Below, piece after piece: positions 57,361-64,000 of a stretch of DNA of 64,000 nucleotides. The DNA is from Arabidopsis thaliana (taxonomy: Eukaryota > Streptophyta > Magnoliopsida > Brassicales > Brassicaceae): positions 1,674,001-1,738,000 of the forward strand of contig NC_003076.8 of the NCBI RefSeq assembly GCF_000001735.4. The letters are read 5' to 3'. The notes below the pieces were generated by a model. The model was not told the origin of the DNA, made no database searches, and worked only from the letters and a program-made list of their open reading frames with translations. Position numbers and translations under genes: made by a program. Each line of letters starts with the position of its first letter. Position 1 is the stretch's first letter.

Positions 57361-60300
57361 ATCTCCACAGTAGTAAGAAATTGATAGAAGTGCGTGTCAT
57401 TATTATGTTATAACATCGAACGTCTTGTTGTTTTTATTCTTGTTGGACCGTGTCCCGTTTTAACATTTGGCAACCAAAAGGTGTGCGTTTAGGCATTAAT
57501 TAATCTAACTTTGGGCCCAAAACCCAATATTATTTCCGTCTTTTTTAGTTTAGAAAAGTCTTTGTTTTTTTTGTTGCTGATTTCCTAATATCAAATTTGT
57601 TTCGTATATAAGATAAATGGAATGAGACCGAAGTTTTGGAATGAGTCACATGATCCGAGCCAGACCAACAAAGGAAGCATATGAGAAGCATGAGAAAAAA
57701 ATCACTTAAGTATCTTAATTTTGTTCATGTTTGTTGTGAAGGGCTTACTAAGATATTAATAAAGAGAAAAGATAAAGTGTGAGATTAGAAAGTTGTATAT
57801 AAGAAGTGAATGGAAATTAAAGGTTTGGGGTAATGTTGGATGGATCAGCGACAAACGTGGAAGCGAGGAGATCCAAAAAGGAAGCTTCCCAAGCTTCGCG
57901 AGGCGTAGGAGTCTACATTTTAAGCATGCCACAATTTCATGCCCTTGTTTCCCAATTTTGCGATTTTTTCATGTTTTTTTTCTTTTACGTACAAATAACA
58001 TTTATTCAAAGTTCAGATGTTATGATTTATGCTTTATGCTTCCATACTTAAAGATTTTTAGTTATGATTTATGCTTCCATGCTTTTACTTTTTTTGCCAT
58101 GGAACCATTTCTGTAAGTATATAATCATCGATTATAAACCTAAATTGTTTTCATTTTTATGAAATATTTACATTCTTAGCAAAAAAAAATAGTTCAGATG
58201 TTATTAAGTGAGTGTTTACTGTTTATCAACGAATTAATTAGTGTGATAAAAATTTGCAATATAAATGTATTGATTCTCTCAATTTACCAATCGTTTTATC
58301 TTGAATGCATTTAGAGATGGGAGTTCCTGTTTTTTTTTTTGCAATTGGAATCATAAAACGAGAACTTACGCAATCTGAACAAGGTCATTTAGGATAGACA
58401 TTTTAAATTATACAAAATGACAGTAATTTGATTTTTGACAACGCATGATGTTAACTTAATTTTCTTATAAGATTTTTTTTTTTTTTTTTTTTTAAAAACT
58501 TTTGATGATCACATACACGACATTGACCTAGGAGTTAGAGCAAGAAAATTAAAAAACCCTTTGCCAAGAACTAGTAACCAAAACTTATGTCGCATGAAGC
58601 TTCATTTCTTATACGTTATATACAGTATAACATTAATAGAAAAACTAGAAATATTTCTTTAATGGTGCATGTAACATCATTGGGAATTGCATGTGAGTGG
58701 GATTTACAAATTTACAATGTGAGACCACCTTCCACTCAATATATATATGTTCCAAAGTGAAATTTTCGTTTTAATATAACATACTTGAATATAGAACCAA
58801 ATAATATGTATCATGTGTGACGGGTTCAACGTTTTCAAATGTCCTAAAAGAAACAAAGAAACAAAGTTTTTGATTTATTATTTTAAAATCACAAAACCAT
58901 ATAAAGTTTAAAAATCTTGTTAAACTTCATAAAATCCGTCTTTAAAATTTTTAATATAAAAGTTTGATTCATATTATTGTTCTTTCTTAAACCAACATTT
59001 CGTTGATGAAAGATGGTCAAATGAATTTTTTGTTGTCAAGCTAGAGAACACCTAAATTTTTTCCAATTGATATTATGTATGTTAACACAAAAAGAGTTAT
59101 CTAATACGATTAGTTAATTTATGGATGATTCCAAGTAGAAACGCCAACATAAACTTTGACTTTGAGGCCGAATTGATCTGCTTCTTTTATTTCTCTTACA
59201 AATTTGAAATTAAATTAGTCAAGTGTGATGATAAAATACATAACGTTTGTACGCATTAGTATGTTGTGTAGCGGAGAGACTCTTGTTTATAAAAACAATG
59301 TTTGGTTTATTCTAATTGTCATTTTATTCTTTGGATCTTTAGTTCTCGCTTAGCGTCTCGTGCATATTTTTCCTCAAAATCATCACCATTAAATGACTCA
59401 CGTACACAATAATCACAACAACATACATATATATCACCATGCCAAAATACATCTGAAAAAAATAAATTCCTAGTCGCTACACTGTCATATTTTGATTGAT
59501 ATTTAGACTATTTAGTCATTCAGATAACATTGTTACGAGGAAGTATATATACATACGTAGCGTTGTACTACTGTAACTGGTTTTAAATTTATAGTATTAA
59601 TTTTGTTGATGTTCCGATTGAAAAAGTCATTTTAGGAAAGAACGAAAAAATAGTTTGAAAGTGATTTTTTTTTAAAAAGATATAATCCTACACTGTCATG
59701 TTTTGATTGATATTTAGTCATTTTGTGTGTTAATTAACACTTTATTATAGACAGGGTTAGTTATTAATTTAAATCTAAATGTTCTTGTAAAGGCTTCCAC
59801 TTAATTTTCTAATCACCATCTGCCGACCAAACTACTTTATCAAGTCACAGCTTTTGTGGAAAAATTTCCGTTAATTCATGAGCTTTTCTATTTGTTCACA
59901 CTTCACACAATCATTAAATTAAATTTTGCGGCTAATGTTAGAATTATCGTACGACAACTGATCACACGCTACATGTTCTCTAGCTTAAATTTGCAACATA
60001 TATAATTGAAACATCACTCAACCCCACAGGCTACAACATCCCACATTTAATCAAGAAATCAATCAGTTCACAATTACTGATGAAATTACGCAGCAAGTAA
60101 CCCTAGCTAACTAGGATAAAAGAAAACGATCAATTCTCGGGAAAATTCAGTCTCTCCCGAATCCCAAAAACAAAAGCATGCATTTCGTAATAAACAACGC
60201 ACTGATTCTGTTTGATTTTTTCTACCTTTATCCTACACAACACTAGTTAAACGACACAAAACTCAAAACACGAACACAGTTACTTAATCTATTCCCCTTA

Positions 60301-60486
60301 TTCTTTCTTTTTGATTATAATAGCATATCGGAAAAAAATCTACAAACATTCAAAAAAACATCATCTACTCATCTATATATTCAAACCTTGGTCCATTCAC
60401 ATCACGAAGTCCATCGCCTATAATCATATAACATATCCAAAACCCTAAAACGCAAACACTAAGATAACTATTTCTTGAAATTAATA
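57361..60486. other. 3.1-kb AT-rich spacer and WOX7 promoter
   Basis: There is no coding exon or RNA gene that I can support. A long poly(T) of about 22 bases lies at 58471-58492. ORFs around 57793-58116 are short and without motifs. A telo-box-like aaaccctaa lies about 45 bp before the WOX7 start. Confidence 0.5.
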
Positions 60487-61167
60487 ATGTCGTCGAGAGG
60501 ATTCAACATTAAAGCTAGAGGATTATGTAATAACAACAACGGAGGAGGAGGAACGGGGGCGAAGTGTGGACGGTGGAATCCAACGGTGGAGCAAGTGAAG
60601 CTTCTGACAGATCTGTTCAAGGCGGGACTGCGAACACCGAGCACGGACCAGATTCAGAAGATCTCTATGGAGCTGAGTTTCTACGGTAAGATTGAGAGCA
60701 AGAACGTGTTCTATTGGTTCCAAAACCATAAAGCTAGAGAGAGACAAAAGTGCCGGAAAATCTCCACCGTCAAGTTTGATCATCGTCAAGATACAGATCT
60801 TTCTAAGCCTCGCCGAGACAACGTACGTCGTCATCAACTACCAGCGAAAGGTTAATCAAGATCTCTTTCTAGATTGTTTTATAATCACATTTTACAGTAT
60901 ATATTATCAGTTTATCACTAAGACGCTAATAATGTGTCTTGGTTTCTTATAAATATTTTTGAAGTTTGTAAAGTAGAAGAGAAAATGATAGAGACGTTGC
61001 AACTCTTCCCATTATCGAAAGTTGAGAGAGTGAGAGCAAACGTTACTGCTGCGAGCCACAACGAATACACACGAGAGCAAGCATATACGACGGCGTTTTC
61101 TACATTCTCAACATGTGGGGCTGAGATGGAACATTCGCCGTTGGATCTCCGATTAAGCTTTCTATGA
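60487..61167 (+). CDS. WOX7: WUSCHEL-related homeobox WOX7 (AT5G05770-like), two-exon model
   Basis: Exon 1 (60487-60850) encodes a WOX homeodomain (residues about 28-91: [48 protein letters not shown]). If not spliced, the frame stops at 60855, giving the 122-aa protein usually reported. A donor (aaag|gttaat, 60850/60851) and in-frame acceptors at 60964, 60973 or 60976 would join exon 2. With the TAG acceptor, exon 2 is 60977-61167. It encodes [13 protein letters not shown], the WUS box that all WUS-clade WOX proteins need, and ends [14 protein letters not shown], an EAR-type repressor motif shared with WOX5. That gives 184 aa, against 182 in WOX5. The factor is nuclear and acts in lateral root development. 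Exon 1 alone is certain; the splice is inferred. Confidence 0.85.
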
Positions 61168-61630
61168 ACGGATTTGATATTAACGTACAACTCTAGTGGT
61201 GACGTTGCTAAGAAATAAAGACATGATGATCACATTTATTTAGATCTAGCTAGATTTTGACAAATTTCCCTTGTAACAATATCAACCTAATAATATCGTT
61301 GCTACATTTTTTTTCATTAGCTTCTTCTCTTCACTTATTGCCTGTTCTGTTCTGTGGCCTACCCGTGAAATGAGTACTTACGATTTAGGGTTATAACATT
61401 ACCATAGTGGAAGGGATGATATTTCTTTTTGTATCACATTTATGATTTACACTTTTGAAAGTCTCCACAACTTAATTTGTCATTATTTTATTTTATTTTC
61501 TCCTCTACAATTCATATTTTCAGCACTCGTTTGAAAAATTACTTCAAAATATTTGATAAAATAAGAAATAAAATCCTATTTAATTATCCACCGTCTTAAT
61601 AAATTTTCGAGAAATGTATATTGGAAAATT

Positions 61631-61687
61631 GCCCAATAAATGACGTGATCAGGCCCATCATATTGGGCTTAACAAAAGAAAAGCCCA
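61631..61687. promoter_or_regulatory. Four TGGGC/GCCCA elements upstream of RPN8A
   Basis: GCCCA at 61631-61635, GCCCA at 61653-61657, TGGGC at 61664-61668 and GCCCA at 61683-61687 lie 175-231 bp before the start codon. TGGGC is the core of the proteasome-regulon element bound by NAC53/NAC78 in Arabidopsis, as I recall, and also part of TCP site II. Four copies in 57 bp suggest co-regulation with other proteasome genes. Confidence 0.6.
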
Positions 61688-61861
61688 TTATAGGGAAATA
61701 AAATAAAACGACCATATTAGAAGCAATTTAGTGCAAAGTGGTTTTTCCTGGAGAAGAAGCAAACTCTCAAGCTCCGTCGGGAAAAAAAGGAAAACCAGAT
61801 CGGAAAGTTCACGTTTTTCAAATCTTCTCCGGAGAAATCAGATTACTTGATTCTTCAAACA

Positions 61862-64000
61862 ATGGATGTGATTAAGACGCAACAGATTTCAGCAAGGACG
61901 ATCGAGAAAGTGGTTGTTCATCCACTAGTCTTGCTTAGTATCGTCGACCATTACAATCGCGTCGCTAAGGATTCAAGCAAGCGTGTCGTCGGTGTTCTTC
62001 TGGGGAGCAGCTCTCGTGGTGTTGTTGATGTCACCAACAGCTATGCAGGTATGCCTTATTTATCCTTTTTCCTCTAGTACTCTTGGATCCCAGATCTCAG
62101 ATTCTGTTGAGGTCTCTAAACTGAAACTTGAATTGAGTGGTTATTCATACCTGGGTTCTAGGCAGATGTGTATAATAACACCATTTAGGTTTTTTTTGTG
62201 GCTGTTCTGTTCCGGAATTGACCTCTTCTAGAGTTGATGTTTACTTCAGTTAAATCACGTTCTCGCTAGGGTTTAAGATTCAATCGAGCCCCCGTCGAGA
62301 AAGAGATTGTTTTAGGTTGATTTAGTTGCATTTAAGTTTGCAGAGGTGCTTGCTTATCTATGGACACTGTCACTAGAAACCTCTTTAATAGATGGATGTT
62401 GTTTACATATGAATTCGTGTTAACATGTTGACATCTTGAATTGTAGTGCCCTTTGAGGAGGATGACAAAGACCCAAGCATCTGGTTTCTTGATCACAACT
62501 ACCATGAGTCAATGTTCCACATGTTCAAGAGAATTAATGGTATTTTCTCAGGAAACTGATGCTTATACTGTTTATGACATTGTAGAAATCCATGCTTTTA
62601 ACACTACCTACTTGCTTTTCAGCCAAGGAGCATGTTGTAGGTTGGTACAGCACAGGCCCTAAACTTCGAGAGAATGATTTGGATGTTCACGCGTTGTTCA
62701 ATGGGTTAGTTTCCAGTTTAATCATTCAGATATCAATTGATTGGCCTTTATGGATTGAGGATCTTCTGGTTCTTAAATTGTGATAAAGATTTGTTTTAGG
62801 CTGAAATCTGTGTTTCTTTCCCACTTTACGTTTTTTGTGGCTTCGGTTTCATCTCCAATTAAGGTTCACTTTGCTTTTGGTTTTGCAGCTATGTTCCAAA
62901 TCCAGTCCTGGTCATTATTGATGTCCAGCCTAAAGAACTTGGAATCCCTACCAAAGCATACTATGCAGTGGAGGAGGTTAAGGAGGTAAGATACAAACCC
63001 TTCCAAATATTGTCCCTTTTGTAAAGTTGTATGCTTATTATAATCAGATGCTGATTAAACACTTCTTTTTCTCTCCAGAATGCTACTCAGAAAAGCCAGA
63101 AAGTTTTCGTTCATGTGTCTACAGAAATTGCTGCTCATGAAGTTGAGGAAATCGGTATGTCCAAAAGGGAAAACAGTTCTTTTGATGATTTCATCATCTC
63201 GGTTGAGTTTTAAAGAAATGTGTTTTGTGATTGTTCTGAGGAAGATTTTCTGACACTTACCTGCGTCATTCTTGTTCTTGTACAGGCGTGGAGCATTTGC
63301 TCAGGGATGTGAAAGACACAACAATCAGTACCCTCGCGACTGAGGTTCTTGTCTTTACAATACATGAAATTTTCATTATCTTCCCATTAAATGTCTGTTG
63401 AAATCATGATGGGGGACTTGTAGGATTTGTATTGATGTTCTTGCAAGGTTACTTATGGACATAATAGTTTTCTGCTCGAGGACATAAATAACTTTATAGT
63501 ATTTTGCACCAGGTCACTGCAAAACTTACTGCTTTGAAGGGGTTGGATGCACGTCTTCGGGAGATCCGGAGTTATCTTGACCTTGTAATCGAAGGAAAGC
63601 TCCCTCTAAACCATGAGATTTTATACCATCTACAGGTTAGAACTATATTTCCGTTTCGTGTTCTGAATTTTACAAATTATGGAGAAACTATTTGACAATG
63701 TCCAAACCTATGTGTTTTGCGCTCTTTAAAATATTCTAGTCACTGTCTCTGCTGTTGGTTGATTTCGTCTAATGAAATATATTCTCGTAAAATCGACAGG
63801 ACGTTTTCAACTTGCTTCCTAACCTGAATGTGAACGAGTTGGTCAAGGCCTTCTCCGGTGAGTTTCTGCTATCATTTTGATATTATATTGGGCTGCTTTC
63901 TTAGATCTGCTTCATTAATCTTTACTGTATTTATAATGTGCAGTGAAAACAAATGACATGATGCTCGTTATCTATCTATCATCCCTCATTCGGAGTGTAA
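61862..64000 (+). CDS. RPN8A: 26S proteasome lid subunit RPN8A (AT5G05780-like), 3' end outside window
   Basis: Nine exons are visible: 61862-62048, 62447-62539, 62623-62704, 62889-62985, 63079-63154, 63286-63344, 63513-63635, 63800-63857 and 63944 onward. They encode the first 277 residues of about 308. The MPN domain begins [15 protein letters not shown]. The position of the JAMM zinc site reads [17 protein letters not shown] without the His-x-His pair, so it is catalytically dead, as RPN8 should be. It pairs with the active deubiquitinase RPN11 in the lid. The gene is linked to leaf polarity (AE3). The last visible bases read RSV plus one base, open at the window edge. Confidence 0.95.

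Noticed and set aside
1-64000. CRISPR arrays, bacterial operons, tRNA or rRNA genes
   Set aside because: No regularly spaced repeats, no tRNA B-box with acceptor pairing and no rRNA sequence were found by eye. The intron-rich layout is eukaryotic.

Overview
The window is plant nuclear DNA. Intron-rich genes with GT..AG junctions, AT-rich spacers, site II/telo-box promoters and the set of encoded proteins all fit the top arm of Arabidopsis thaliana chromosome 5, approximately loci AT5G05600 to AT5G05780. I give symbols and locus numbers from memory of those proteins. No search was run. Exon boundaries were read by hand from splice signals and checked by reading-frame continuity. In most genes the spliced length equals the length I remember for the reference protein.

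Layout. 0-3.3 kb: last exon of a jasmonate hydroxylase (JOX2), then AT-rich spacer holding an Emigrant MITE. 3.3-10 kb: AL1 (-) and TUBG2 (+) share a short bidirectional promoter, followed by the intronless polyamine/paraquat transporter RMV1/PUT3. 10.5-17 kb is the accessory part. It holds an intact 323-codon ORF resembling a negative-strand RNA virus nucleocapsid, a broken second copy of it, a reconstructed but unrecognised minus-strand gene and a Harbinger-like MITE inside that broken copy, a duplicated terminal exon of NFXL2, and a frameshifted NHL/LEA-2 gene. 17-24 kb: NFXL2 (-) and the SRP receptor beta subunit (-). 24-28.5 kb: nucleoporin NUP88/MOS7 (+). 28.9-32.7 kb: brassinosteroid P450 CPD (-), with a very long third intron and a 6.2 kb upstream spacer. 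39-41.6 kb: arginyl-tRNA transferase ATE1 (-). 41.9-48.8 kb: a small PH-domain gene, a degenerate RBM19/Mrd1-like gene and anthranilate synthase ASA1 (-), with scraps of PH and ASA sequence recording a local duplication. 50-56.9 kb: plastid protease EGY2 (-), a DnaJ gene with a frameshifted tail, and Golgi syntaxin SYP31 (-). 57-64 kb: spacer, WOX7 (with an apparently overlooked second exon) and the 5' nine exons of proteasome subunit RPN8A.

The genes are mostly independent housekeeping or regulatory loci, not an operon-like set. The main items for a second look are the nucleocapsid-like gene and its shattered copy, the WUS-box/EAR exon downstream of WOX7, the perfectly conserved duplicate of the NFXL2 terminal exon, the DnaJ tail frameshift, the 29-codon stop-free intron in EGY2, a start codon split by an intron, and several poly(A)/poly(T) insertions flanked by direct repeats.
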